In this document: piece by piece, positions 7,159 to 13,824 of the stretch | How the letters are laid out: each line of letters opens with the position of its first letter | Position numbering within the stretch: the stretch's first letter is position 1 | DNA from: Actinomycetota bacterium | GTDB taxonomy: Bacteria; Actinomycetota; Thermoleophilia; Gaiellales; Gaiellaceae | Direction: 5' to 3' | Length of the DNA stretch: 21,758 nt | Assembly: GCA_019236545.1 (NCBI GenBank) | Contig: JAFAIV010000203.1 | Coordinates: 1 to 21,758, forward strand | Notes under the pieces: generated by a model | Told to the model about the DNA's origin: nothing | Database searches by the model: none | Seen by the model: only the letters and a program-made list of their open reading frames with translations | Made by a program: the position numbers and the translations under genes

Positions 7159-7397
7159 GCTTCGCGCAGGCGCAGGCCGCGCGCACCGACGCGCGCCGGT
7201 TGCGGGAGGAGGAGCGGCGGCTGCGCGAGCAGCTCGTCCGCCTGCGCCATGCCCAGCAGCGCCTGATCGCCGCGACCTCGGTCCTCCTGCGCGACGCCGA
7301 CGAGCTCCGCTCCCGCCCGCTGCCGAGCCCCTGGAGCGGCCTTTTCTGGAGCCGTCCCGGCGCCGAGCTCGAAGGAGTGCTCGTCCCGCTCGACTGA
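7155..7397 (+). CDS. Small coiled-coil protein of unknown function
   Basis: An 80-residue protein. Residues 5-50 form a strongly charged, Arg/Glu/Leu-rich helix likely to be a coiled coil, followed by a Pro-rich stretch (RPLPSPWSGLFW) and a short tail. No catalytic motif is visible. The GTG start overlaps the stop of the thioredoxin-like gene as GTGA; a GTG at 7146 would add three residues. As the last gene of the cheB-cheB-cheR operon it may be an adaptor, but that is inference. The promoter of mntR lies across its stop codon. Confidence 0.55.
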   Translation: MSFAQAQAARTDARRLREEERRLREQLVRLRHAQQRLIAATSVLLRDADELRSRPLPSPWSGLFWSRPGAELEGVLVPLD

Positions 7398-7418
7398 GCA
7401 TCTCGCTGCGGCTACGAT
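7390..7418 (+). promoter_or_regulatory. Predicted mntR-mntH promoter, leaderless
   Basis: TCGACT (7390-7395, four of six matches to TTGACA) and TACGAT (7413-7418, four of six to TATAAT) are separated by 17 bases. The -10 ends six bases before the GTG start at 7425, so transcription should begin at or next to the start codon. No usable Shine-Dalgarno sequence exists for this start, in agreement with a leaderless mRNA. Confidence 0.6.
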
Positions 7419-7433
7419 TTAGGAGTGCCTAAA
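7418..7433. promoter_or_regulatory. MntR/DtxR-type operator palindrome
   Basis: TTTAGG-AGTG-CCTAAA is a perfect 6-4-6 palindrome. It contains TTAGG-N4-CCTAA, which matches the core of the known DtxR-family operator. It overlaps the -10 element, the predicted transcription start and the GTG start codon (7425-7427) of mntR. Metal-loaded MntR bound here should block RNA polymerase, giving negative autoregulation of the mntR-mntH operon. Confidence 0.75.
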
Positions 7434-8099
7434 CAAAAAGTTCCGGAGAGCGCCGCCGTCCAGGACTACGCCAAGGCGATCTACACGCTCGAGGCCCGCG
7501 ACGGAACCGCCTCGACGAACGCGCTCGCGGAGCGGCTCGACGTCCGCCCCGCCTCGGTCTCCGGGATGCTCAAGAAGCTCGACGCGCTCGGCCTCGTGGA
7601 GCACGAGCCGTACCGCGGCGTCCGCCTGACCGAGCGCGGCCGGCTCGTCGCGCTCGAGGTGATCCGCCACCACCGGCTGCTCGAGCTCTTCCTCGTCGAG
7701 AGCCTCGGCATGAGCTGGGACGAGGTGCACGCCGAGGCGGAGGTGCTGGAGCACGTCCTCTCCGAGGAGCTCGAGGAGCTGATCGCGGCGAAGCTCGGCG
7801 ACCCGACGCTCGACCCGCACGGCGACCCGATCCCGAGCCGCGAGCTCACCGTCGCGCCCGAGTCGACGCGGAGCCTCTACGAGCTGGAGCCGGGCGCGCG
7901 CGCCACCTTCGTGCGCGTGTCCGACTCCGACCCGGCGATGCTCCGCTTCCTCGGCGAGCGCGGGATCGCGCCGGGGGCGCGGCTCGAGGTGGTCGAGATC
8001 CAGCCGTTCGACGGGCCGATCTCGGTGCGCTTCGGCGACGAGGTGCAGGTGCTCGGCGCGACGCTCGCGCGCGCGATGCGCGTGGAGGCGGCCGCGTGA
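7425..8099 (+). CDS. mntR: Manganese-responsive DtxR/MntR family repressor
   Basis: A 224-residue metalloregulator with an N-terminal winged helix (about 12-72, with RPASVSGMLKKL as recognition region), a dimerisation/metal domain (73-140) and a C-terminal FeoA/SH3-like domain (150-222). Metal ligands align as Asp14, His83, Glu87, His102, Glu106, Glu109 and His110. Asp14 and Glu106 occupy positions that are Met and Cys in iron-sensing DtxR but Asp and Glu in MntR, which supports manganese sensing. It is followed by an Nramp transporter gene with a GTGA stop/start overlap. A DtxR-type palindrome sits on its own start codon, so autoregulation is likely. The unusual GTG start inside the operator is favoured because no other in-frame start precedes the winged helix. 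Confidence 0.9.
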   Translation: MPKQKVPESAAVQDYAKAIYTLEARDGTASTNALAERLDVRPASVSGMLKKLDALGLVEHEPYRGVRLTERGRLVALEVIRHHRLLELFLVESLGMSWDEVHAEAEVLEHVLSEELEELIAAKLGDPTLDPHGDPIPSRELTVAPESTRSLYELEPGARATFVRVSDSDPAMLRFLGERGIAPGARLEVVEIQPFDGPISVRFGDEVQVLGATLARAMRVEAAA

Positions 8100-9379
8100 C
8101 CCCGGCCGAGGCGCTCGCGAAGGAGGCCCGCGAGAAGGGCGTCACGCCGCTGCAGGCGCTGATGGAGCGCGGCCGGGCGCGCGCGACGCTGACGATGCTC
8201 GGCCCGTCGTTCGTCGCCGCGATCGCCTACGTCGACCCGGGGAACTTCGCCACGAACATCGCCGGCGGCGCCCGCTACGGCTACATGCTGCTCTGGGTCG
8301 TCCTCGCCGCGAACCTGGTCGCGATGCTGATCCAGTACCTCTCGGCGAAGCTCGGGATCGCCACCGACCGCGACCTGCCGGAGCTCTTCCGCGCGCGGCA
8401 CGCCCGCTGGGCGTCGACCGGGATGTGGCTGCAGGCCGAGGTCGTCGCGATGGCGACCGACATCGCCGAGTTCATCGGCGCCGCGCTCGGGCTCAACCTC
8501 CTCTTCCACGTGCCCCTGCTGCCGGCGGGCGCGATCACGGGCGTGATCGCGTTCGCGCTCCTCGGGCTGGAGCAGGTCGGGTTCCGCCAGTTCGAGCTCG
8601 CGATCACCGGGCTGCTCGGCGTGATCTTCCTCGGCTTCCTCTACGAGCTGCTGCGGATCGGCCCGTCGACGAGCGGCATGGCGCACGGGCTCGTGCCCCA
8701 CCTCGACGGCCCCGACTCGGTCTACCTCGCCGTCGGGATCATCGGCGCGACCGTGATGCCGCACGCGGTCTACCTCCACTCGGCCCTGACGAGCAAGCGG
8801 ATGCCGATGCAGGGGATCGCCGAGCGGCGGCGCGTGCTGCGCTTCGAGCGGCTCGACATCGTCCTCGCGCTCGGGCTGGCGGGCGCGATCAACATGGCGA
8901 TGCTCGCCGTCGCGGCGAAGCTCTTCTTCCACAAGGGCCTCCCCGGGGTGGACACGATCCAGGGCGCCCATCACGAGCTCGGGCGGATCGCCGGCGGCGG
9001 CGCCGCGCTCGTGTTCGCCGTCGCGCTGCTCGCCTCGGGCGTGTCGTCGTCGAGCGTGGGCACCTACGCGGGCCAGGTCGTGATGGCCGGGTTCGTGAAC
9101 CTCCGCCTGCCGCTCGTGCTGCGGCGGCTCGTGACGATGGCGCCGGCGCTGATCGTCCTCGGCGTCGGGGCGAGCCCGACGAGCGCACTCGTCCTGAGCC
9201 AGGTCGTCCTCTCCTTCGGGATCCCGTTCGCGCTCGTGCCGCTCGTGCGGATGACGAGCAGCCGTGACGTCATGGGCGTGCTCGTGAACCGGCGCCTGAC
9301 GACTGCGGCGGCGTGGGCGGTCGCGGCGCTGATCGTCGCGCTGAACGTCTTCCTGCTGCTGCGGCAGGCGGGCGTCTAG
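8096..9379 (+). CDS. mntH: Nramp family divalent metal transporter (MntH-like)
   Basis: A 427-residue proton-coupled importer of Mn2+ (and possibly Fe2+) in the cytoplasmic membrane. The Nramp signature is present: DPGN (47-50) in the first helix and MPHAVYLHS (221-229) in helix 6, where Met221 and Asp47/Asn50 form the metal site in known structures. About eleven hydrophobic segments are visible, as expected. A polar N-terminal tail of some 30 residues precedes helix 1. The GTG start overlaps the mntR stop as GTGA, so the repressor and transporter form one operon. The pairing with an MntR-type regulator favours Mn2+ as main substrate. Its stop shares a CTAG with the converging arsenate-reductase-like gene. 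Confidence 0.92.
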   Translation: MTPAEALAKEAREKGVTPLQALMERGRARATLTMLGPSFVAAIAYVDPGNFATNIAGGARYGYMLLWVVLAANLVAMLIQYLSAKLGIATDRDLPELFRARHARWASTGMWLQAEVVAMATDIAEFIGAALGLNLLFHVPLLPAGAITGVIAFALLGLEQVGFRQFELAITGLLGVIFLGFLYELLRIGPSTSGMAHGLVPHLDGPDSVYLAVGIIGATVMPHAVYLHSALTSKRMPMQGIAERRRVLRFERLDIVLALGLAGAINMAMLAVAAKLFFHKGLPGVDTIQGAHHELGRIAGGGAALVFAVALLASGVSSSSVGTYAGQVVMAGFVNLRLPLVLRRLVTMAPALIVLGVGASPTSALVLSQVVLSFGIPFALVPLVRMTSSRDVMGVLVNRRLTTAAAWAVAALIVALNVFLLLRQAGV

Positions 9380-10038
9380 CCGGCGGCGACGGCGGCCGTC
9401 GCGAGCTGCGTGACGAGCGCCTCGACGCGCCGCTCGATGTCCTCGCAGACCCGCCGCACCTCGTCCGGCTCGGCGCCGGCCGGGTTGCCGATGCGCCAGT
9501 CGAGGTGGCGCACGCCCGACGGGATCTCGAACTCGCCGACGCTGCGGCCCATCGTCACGAGCACGTCCGCGTTGGCGAGGATCTCCTGCGTCAGCGGCTT
9601 CGAGAACGCCTCGGAGAGGTCGATGCCCATCGACTCCATCGCGGCGCGGACGTTCTCGTCGACGTCGGCGACCGAGGTCTCGGAGCCCGCGGAGTGGACG
9701 TCCACGGCGGCGCCCATGCGGCGGGCGAGAAGCGCGGCGCCGATCTGCGCACGGCCGCCGCCGGTGAGGCTGACGAAGACGACCTGCGGCGCCTCCTTCG
9801 CCATCGTCCCGGCCACCTGCGCGGACGCGGTCAGGCGCTCGCGGGCGAACCGCTCGGCGAGGATCGTCACGTAGCTGCCGACGCCGCCGCCGGAGACCTG
9901 GCGCGCAGACTCGTCGAGCACCTGCCTGACGGTCGCGGCGTCGTGGATCCCCTCGAACTCGCGCTCGAGCCGCTTGGCGATCTCGGCGAGCCGCGCCTGG
10001 ACGACGGCGTCGGAGCCGAGGAGGTCTTCCTGGGACAT
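9376..10038 (-). CDS. ArsC/low-molecular-weight phosphatase fold protein lacking catalytic residues
   Basis: A 220-residue protein with an N-terminal three-helix domain (about 10-75), as in actinobacterial two-domain arsenate reductases, followed by an LMW-phosphatase/ArsC fold (85-215). The P-loop reads SLTGGGR (90-96), where active enzymes have Cys-x5-Arg, so the nucleophile is Ser90. The general-acid loop reads GNPAG (174-178), where active enzymes have Asp-Pro, so Asn175 replaces the acid. The only cysteine in the protein is Cys188, near the C-terminus. It is therefore probably not an arsenate reductase or phosphatase and may be a ligand-binding or regulatory pseudoenzyme. The ATG at 10038 has GGAGGA eight bases upstream. 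It converges on mntH with a shared CTAG. Confidence 0.82.
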   Translation of the reverse strand: MSQEDLLGSDAVVQARLAEIAKRLEREFEGIHDAATVRQVLDESARQVSGGGVGSYVTILAERFARERLTASAQVAGTMAKEAPQVVFVSLTGGGRAQIGAALLARRMGAAVDVHSAGSETSVADVDENVRAAMESMGIDLSEAFSKPLTQEILANADVLVTMGRSVGEFEIPSGVRHLDWRIGNPAGAEPDEVRRVCEDIERRVEALVTQLATAAVAAG

Positions 10039-10098
10039 GCCGCGATCCTCCGCCGCCCGCGGGAGGACGGTGGGTTGCGGTCCGGTGTCGGTCCCGAG

Positions 10099-10383
10099 TC
10101 AGACGACCCAGACGCAGCCGTCCCAGAACGCCTCGACCCTCCGCGGGAAGCGCCGCGCCTCGATCACGAGCTCCTCCGGGAGCCGCGGCAGCGCCTGCGG
10201 GACGAGGAGCTCGAACCCCGAGTCGGCGCCGAGCGAGCGGAACCGCTCCGGGTCGGCGACCTCGGTCGCGGCGGCGAGCGTGCGCCCGGGCGCGCAGCAG
10301 CGCTGGCGCACGACCGAGACGTAGAGCCGGCCGCCGCGCTCGGCGATCAGCCCGCGCGCCTCGTCGGAGGCGACGATCCTCAC
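10099..10383 (-). CDS. Small Cys-containing protein of unknown function
   Basis: A 94-residue protein from a GTG start. It opens VRIVASDEARGLI, contains a vicinal Cys29-Cys30 (RQRCCAPG) and ends with DGC90VWVV. The order of a short helix, beta strands with CC and a late Cys loosely recalls HesB/IscA-type proteins, but the CxC of those is missing, so I do not assign a role. Related small proteins with an RCC...WNGC pattern appear to be common in actinobacteria. TAGTCT lies seven bases before the GTG (complement of 10391-10396), suggesting a leaderless transcript. It is divergent from the transhydrogenase and 60 bases upstream of the ArsC-like gene, so the two may be co-transcribed. Confidence 0.6.
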   Translation of the reverse strand: MRIVASDEARGLIAERGGRLYVSVVRQRCCAPGRTLAAATEVADPERFRSLGADSGFELLVPQALPRLPEELVIEARRFPRRVEAFWDGCVWVV

Positions 10384-10440
10384 AAGGTGGAGACTAGCCC
10401 TCGACTGAACCTGCGGCCGAATGGGACGATGACTCCCGGG

Positions 10441-11859
10441 ATGAGCGACTTCGACCTCGTCGTCATCGGCTCCGGGCCGGCCGGCCAGAAGGCCGCGGTC
10501 CAGGCGGCGAAGCTGCGGTACCGCGTCGCCGTCGTCGAGTGCCGCGACCGCCCGGGCGGCGTCTGCATGAACACCGGGACGATCCCCTCGAAGACCCTCC
10601 GCGAGGCCGCGCTCTACCTCACCGGCTTCAGCCAGCGCTCCCTGTACGGCCAGAGCTACCGCGTCAAGGACGACCTGACGATCGAGGACCTCCTCCTGCG
10701 GACGCAGCACGTGATCGACCGCGAGACGGAGGTCGTACGCGACCAGCTCACGCGCAACCACGTCACGATCCTCACCGGCGAGGGCAGCTTCGTCGACGCG
10801 AACACGATCAAGGTCAGCAGCGAGGGCTCCGAGCGCGTCGTCAGCGCCGACCACGTCGTCCTCGCCACCGGCACGACGCCCGCGCGCCCGTCGACGGTCG
10901 AGTTCGACGACAAGACGATCATCGACTCGGACGGCATCCTCGCGCTCGAGCGGATCCCGTCCACGCTCTGCGTCGTCGGCGCCGGCGTGATCGGCATCGA
11001 GTACGCGGCGATCTTCGCGTCGCTCGGCTCGAAGGTGACCGTCGTCGAGCAGCGCGACCAACTCCTCGACTTCTGCGACCGCCAGATCGTCGAGGGCCTC
11101 CAGTACCACCTCCGGGACCTCAACGTCACCTTCCGCCTGCGCGAGACGGTGACCGCGGTCGAGCGGTTCGAGGACCAGTCGGTGACCCGGCTCGAGAGCG
11201 GCAAGGCGATCCTCAGCGACGTCGTCCTCTACTCCGCCGGCCGCCAGGGCGCGACCGCGACGCTCGCGCTCGAGAACGCGGGCCTCGAGGCCGACAAGCG
11301 CGGCCGGATCGAAGTCGACGAGCACTACCGCACCGCCGTGCCGCACATCTACGCGGTCGGCGACGTGATCGGCTTCCCGGCGCTCGCCGCGACCTCGATG
11401 GAGCAGGGCCGCCTCGCCGCGTGCCACGCGTTCGGCGTCGAGACCGACCCGACGGCGCGTGAGATCATGCCCATCGGCATCTACACCGTCCCGGAGATCA
11501 GCTTCGTCGGCAAGACCGAGGAGGAGCTGACGGACGCGGCGGTGCCGTACGAGGTCGGGATCTCGAAGTACCACGAGCTCGCGCGCGGCCAGATCCTCGG
11601 CGAGACGCACGGGCTGCTGAAGCTGCTCGTCCATTCCGAGACCCGGAACCTCCTCGGCGTGCACGCGTTCGGCAGCGGCGCGACGGAGCTCGTCCACATC
11701 GGCCAGGCCGTGATGGCGCTCGGCGGGACGGTGGACTACCTCGTCAACTCGGTCTTCAACTACCCGACACTGGCCGAGTCGTACAAGGTCGCCGCGCTCG
11801 ACGCGACGAACAAGCTGCGGGCGCTCTCGACGGTGGTCGGCTCGCGGCCCGCCGCCTGA
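10441..11859 (+). CDS. sthA: Soluble (Si-specific) NAD(P)+ transhydrogenase
   Basis: A 472-residue flavoprotein that moves reducing equivalents between NADPH and NAD+ in the cytosol (EC 1.6.1.1). FAD motif GSGPAG is at 10-15, the NAD(P) motif GAGVIGIEYA near 180-189, and the second FAD motif AVGDVIGFP near 304. The dihydrolipoamide-dehydrogenase disulfide is absent: Cys42 is kept but the second position is Thr47 (CMNTGTIPSK). The C-terminal HxxPTxxE dyad reads FNYPTLAE. Both features separate SthA from disulfide reductases. I chose the ATG at 10441; an in-frame ATG at 10429 would add four residues. It is divergent from a small unknown gene and separated by one base from the stop of the converging GFA gene. 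Confidence 0.88.
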   Translation: MSDFDLVVIGSGPAGQKAAVQAAKLRYRVAVVECRDRPGGVCMNTGTIPSKTLREAALYLTGFSQRSLYGQSYRVKDDLTIEDLLLRTQHVIDRETEVVRDQLTRNHVTILTGEGSFVDANTIKVSSEGSERVVSADHVVLATGTTPARPSTVEFDDKTIIDSDGILALERIPSTLCVVGAGVIGIEYAAIFASLGSKVTVVEQRDQLLDFCDRQIVEGLQYHLRDLNVTFRLRETVTAVERFEDQSVTRLESGKAILSDVVLYSAGRQGATATLALENAGLEADKRGRIEVDEHYRTAVPHIYAVGDVIGFPALAATSMEQGRLAACHAFGVETDPTAREIMPIGIYTVPEISFVGKTEEELTDAAVPYEVGISKYHELARGQILGETHGLLKLLVHSETRNLLGVHAFGSGATELVHIGQAVMALGGTVDYLVNSVFNYPTLAESYKVAALDATNKLRALSTVVGSRPAA

Positions 11860-11860
11860 G

Positions 11861-12331
11861 CTAGGCGGACGCGCTCAGCGCGCGCCAGCGCGCCATCGTC
11901 TCCGGCGGCCACTGCGTCTTCGGGTCGTAGAACACCTCGAACGCCGGCTGATCCTCGGGGATCGCGACCCACGGCACCTTCGAGCGCGTGTAGATGTGGA
12001 CGTCCGGCACGACCCAGGAGGCGTCGTCGAGCGTCCCTGCGCGGACGAAGCGCGCGCCGTCGTGGCCGTAGCGGCTGTAGACCCCGACCTGGCACTCCGG
12101 GCAGCGCCAGATCGTCTGCGGCGAGCCGTCGTCGCGCGGGACGTCGACCGGCACGGGCACGGCGCCGAGCAGCTCGACGTGGTCGGTCTCGATCAGGAGG
12201 TTGATCACGAACGCGCTGCCCGTCTGGCGCTGGCAGTTCGTGCAGTGGCAGCAGTGGACGAAGAGCGGCTCGGCCGTGAGCCGGTAGCGGACGGCGCCGC
12301 AGGAGCAGCCGCCTTCGCGGAGCGCGGTCAT
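11861..12331 (-). CDS. GFA family (CENP-V/GFA domain) zinc protein, second copy
   Basis: A 156-residue GFA-fold protein. Cysteines follow the family pattern: Cys9 and Cys11 (GCSCG), Cys28, Cys30 and Cys33 (CHCTNC), Cys77 and Cys80 (CPEC). Sequence outside these motifs differs from the other GFA protein in the window (1297-1704), so this is not a recent duplication; the C-terminus (YDPKTQWPPETMARWRAL) belongs to a distinct subfamily. The chemistry is unknown; thiol-adduct reactions are a possibility. A -10-like TAGGGT ends six bases before the ATG, suggesting leaderless transcription, and shares its TA with the -10 of the divergent gene. Confidence 0.85.
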   Translation of the reverse strand: MTALREGGCSCGAVRYRLTAEPLFVHCCHCTNCQRQTGSAFVINLLIETDHVELLGAVPVPVDVPRDDGSPQTIWRCPECQVGVYSRYGHDGARFVRAGTLDDASWVVPDVHIYTRSKVPWVAIPEDQPAFEVFYDPKTQWPPETMARWRALSASA

Positions 12332-12337
12332 GGCGTG

Positions 12338-12347
12338 ACCCTACCCT
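12338..12347. promoter_or_regulatory. Overlapping divergent -10 elements
   Basis: The ten bases ACCCTACCCT read as TAGGGT on the minus strand (12343-12338) and TACCCT on the plus strand (12342-12347), sharing the central TA. Each ends exactly six bases before a start codon: ATG at 12331 (minus) and GTG at 12354 (plus). This predicts a bidirectional promoter with two leaderless transcripts that compete for RNA polymerase. Confidence 0.5.
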
Positions 12348-12353
12348 GGTCGG

Positions 12354-12824
12354 GTGCCGCCGCTCGCCGCCGCGCTCGGAGCGCTCGTCCTCTCGCTGCC
12401 GGGCGGCGCGGTGGACGGCGCACGGGTGCTCGGCGCGACCGTGCCCGCCGTGGAGGCGGCGCTCGGGACGCCGTCGTCGGTCGAGACGCTGCCGAACCGC
12501 CGCGACCTCACGTACCGCGGCCGGCTCGAGGTGATCTTCGCCGGGGCCTCCTCGGACCCGGCGGCGCAGACGGCGTGGGCACTGCTCGTGCTCGACCCGC
12601 GCGCGACCGTGCCCGGGCTCGGGCGCCCGCTCGCGCTCGCGCCGCGCGCGCTCGAGTCGCGCCTGCGCGCGCTGGGCCTGCGCGAGACGCGCGCGTACCG
12701 CTGCGACCGCCGCGGCTGCTTCGGGACGTTCACGGGCGCCGGCGGGACGCGGCTCGTGATCTACGGCCTCCTCCACGGGCGCCGGTACCTCGGCGTCCAG
12801 GTCGTCCCGAAGCCCGAGCCCTAG
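12354..12824 (+). CDS. Hypothetical protein, possibly exported
   Basis: A 156-residue protein I do not recognise. The N-terminus (PPLAAALGALVLSLPGGA) is hydrophobic and may be a signal sequence, though no basic residues precede it. The rest is a mixed alpha/beta domain; Cys117 and Cys122 (YRCDRRGCFG) could form a disulfide in an exported protein. The VLGATVPAVEAALGTPSS segment resembles the start of small periplasmic lipoprotein-like domains where a repeat-like helix binds a partner. The GTG start follows TACCCT by six bases. It shares a CTAG stop with the converging acetyltransferase. Confidence 0.6.
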   Translation: MPPLAAALGALVLSLPGGAVDGARVLGATVPAVEAALGTPSSVETLPNRRDLTYRGRLEVIFAGASSDPAAQTAWALLVLDPRATVPGLGRPLALAPRALESRLRALGLRETRAYRCDRRGCFGTFTGAGGTRLVIYGLLHGRRYLGVQVVPKPEP

Positions 12825-13309
12825 TCGACGACGGGGCTTCGGCGCTCGAGCAGGAGCACGTCGCGCCAGACGCCCGCGAGCTTCCCGAGCCGCCGCCGTC
12901 GCCCGACGACCTCGAACCCGGCGCGCTCGTGGAGCCGGACGCTCGCCTCGTTCTCCGGGAAGATCCCGGTCTGGATCGTCCAGATCCCGGCGGCCTCGGT
13001 CGAGTCGACGAGCCGCTCGAGCAGCGCCATCCCGACGCCCTGGCCTCGCGCCGCCTCGTCGACGTAGACGCTGTTCTCGACGACGCCGCCGTAGACGCAG
13101 CGGTCGGACACCGGGCTGACGGCGACCCAGCCGACGACTCCGCCGTCGTGGACCGCGACGAAGCGGTGCTCTGCGAGATGCGCCGCGTCCCAGCGCTCCC
13201 AGCTCGGCACCTCCGTCTCGAAGGTCGCGTTGCCGGTGGCGATCCCGTCGGCGTAGATGCGAGCCACCTCCGCCCAGTGCAGGGGCTGGAGCGGCTCGAG
13301 CGTGATCAC
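12821..13309 (-). CDS. GNAT family N-acetyltransferase (phosphinothricin acetyltransferase-like)
   Basis: A 162-residue acetyl-CoA-dependent N-acetyltransferase. It has the PAT/YncA-type layout: IYADGIATGNATFETEVPS near the N-terminus, VENSVYVDEAARGQGVGMALLERLV with the acetyl-CoA loop RGQGVG in the middle, and ENEASVRLHERAGFEVVG followed by the aromatic tail. Family members acetylate phosphinothricin, methionine sulfoximine or related amino-acid analogues; the real substrate here is unknown. I chose the GTG at 13309 because it overlaps the marR stop as GTGA; the frame is open to 13339 but the extension is Arg/Ala-rich and unlike the family. Co-transcription with marR suggests a detoxification role. 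Confidence 0.88.
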   Translation of the reverse strand: MITLEPLQPLHWAEVARIYADGIATGNATFETEVPSWERWDAAHLAEHRFVAVHDGGVVGWVAVSPVSDRCVYGGVVENSVYVDEAARGQGVGMALLERLVDSTEAAGIWTIQTGIFPENEASVRLHERAGFEVVGRRRRLGKLAGVWRDVLLLERRSPVVD

Positions 13310-13800
13310 GGCTGCTCTGGCGGCGCGGCGACCCGGCACTGCGGCATGTGCTGCCGCCCGAGCCGGAGGAGGAGCGTATGCAGCTCGCGGCGATCCTCCG
13401 CCGAGAGCTCGGCCAGGAACTCGTCCTCGAGCCGCGCGGCGAGCCGGCGCAGCTGGCCGAGCGCCTTCCGCCCGGACGCGGTGATCTCCACCGTCTGGCG
13501 GCGCCGGTCGGCCTGGTCGCGGCGGCGCTCGATGTAGCCGTCCAGCTCCAGCTCGTCGAGCAGCCCCACGAGCTGGCCCTTGTCGTAGCCGAGCGTCTCG
13601 GCGATCGCGCCTTGCGTCGCCACCGATCCCTCGTCGAGCACGGAGAGGATCGCGTGGTGGTACGGGTGGAGGCCGAACTGCTCGTACGCCTCCGCCGACG
13701 CGTCCTTGGCCTTCCAGCCGAGCTTCTTGAGGAGGAAGAGCGGCGAGGAGACGAGCTCCTCCGGCAGGCGCATCGCGGGCTGCGGAACCGTTTCAGTCAT
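13306..13800 (-). CDS. MarR family transcriptional regulator
   Basis: A 164-residue winged-helix repressor. The helix-turn-helix lies near 62-85 (TQGAIAETLGYDKGQLVGLLDELE), and the wing carries the MarR signature DQADRRRQTVEIT (about 95-107). Helices at both ends form the dimer. It is divergent from a DHA2-type efflux gene and is the first gene of an operon with an acetyltransferase. This is the standard layout for a drug- or phenol-responsive repressor controlling both directions. The 79-base gap to the efflux start contains candidate operators at 13825-13835 and 13855-13865. TACATT on the minus strand (complement of 13813-13818) may be its -10. Confidence 0.9.
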   Translation of the reverse strand: MTETVPQPAMRLPEELVSSPLFLLKKLGWKAKDASAEAYEQFGLHPYHHAILSVLDEGSVATQGAIAETLGYDKGQLVGLLDELELDGYIERRRDQADRRRQTVEITASGRKALGQLRRLAARLEDEFLAELSAEDRRELHTLLLRLGRQHMPQCRVAAPPEQP

Positions 13801-13824
13801 GTGACAAGATCAAATGTAGCGGAG

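Noticed and set aside
5637..7250. 537-codon minus-strand frame with a Ser-rich repeat
   Set aside because: The apparent repeat is the antisense reading of the 42-bp PAS-linker repeats; no family resemblance.
7400..7425. Manganese riboswitch ahead of mntR-mntH
   Set aside because: There is no room for a 5'UTR: the promoter abuts the start codon and the upstream bases are coding.
9376..10038. Functional arsenate reductase as part of an ars operon
   Set aside because: The nucleophilic Cys and acid Asp are missing and no arsR, arsB or acr3 gene is nearby.
10441..11859. Dihydrolipoamide dehydrogenase
   Set aside because: The second Cys of the redox disulfide is Thr47 and the HxxPT motif is NYPT, both typical of soluble transhydrogenase.
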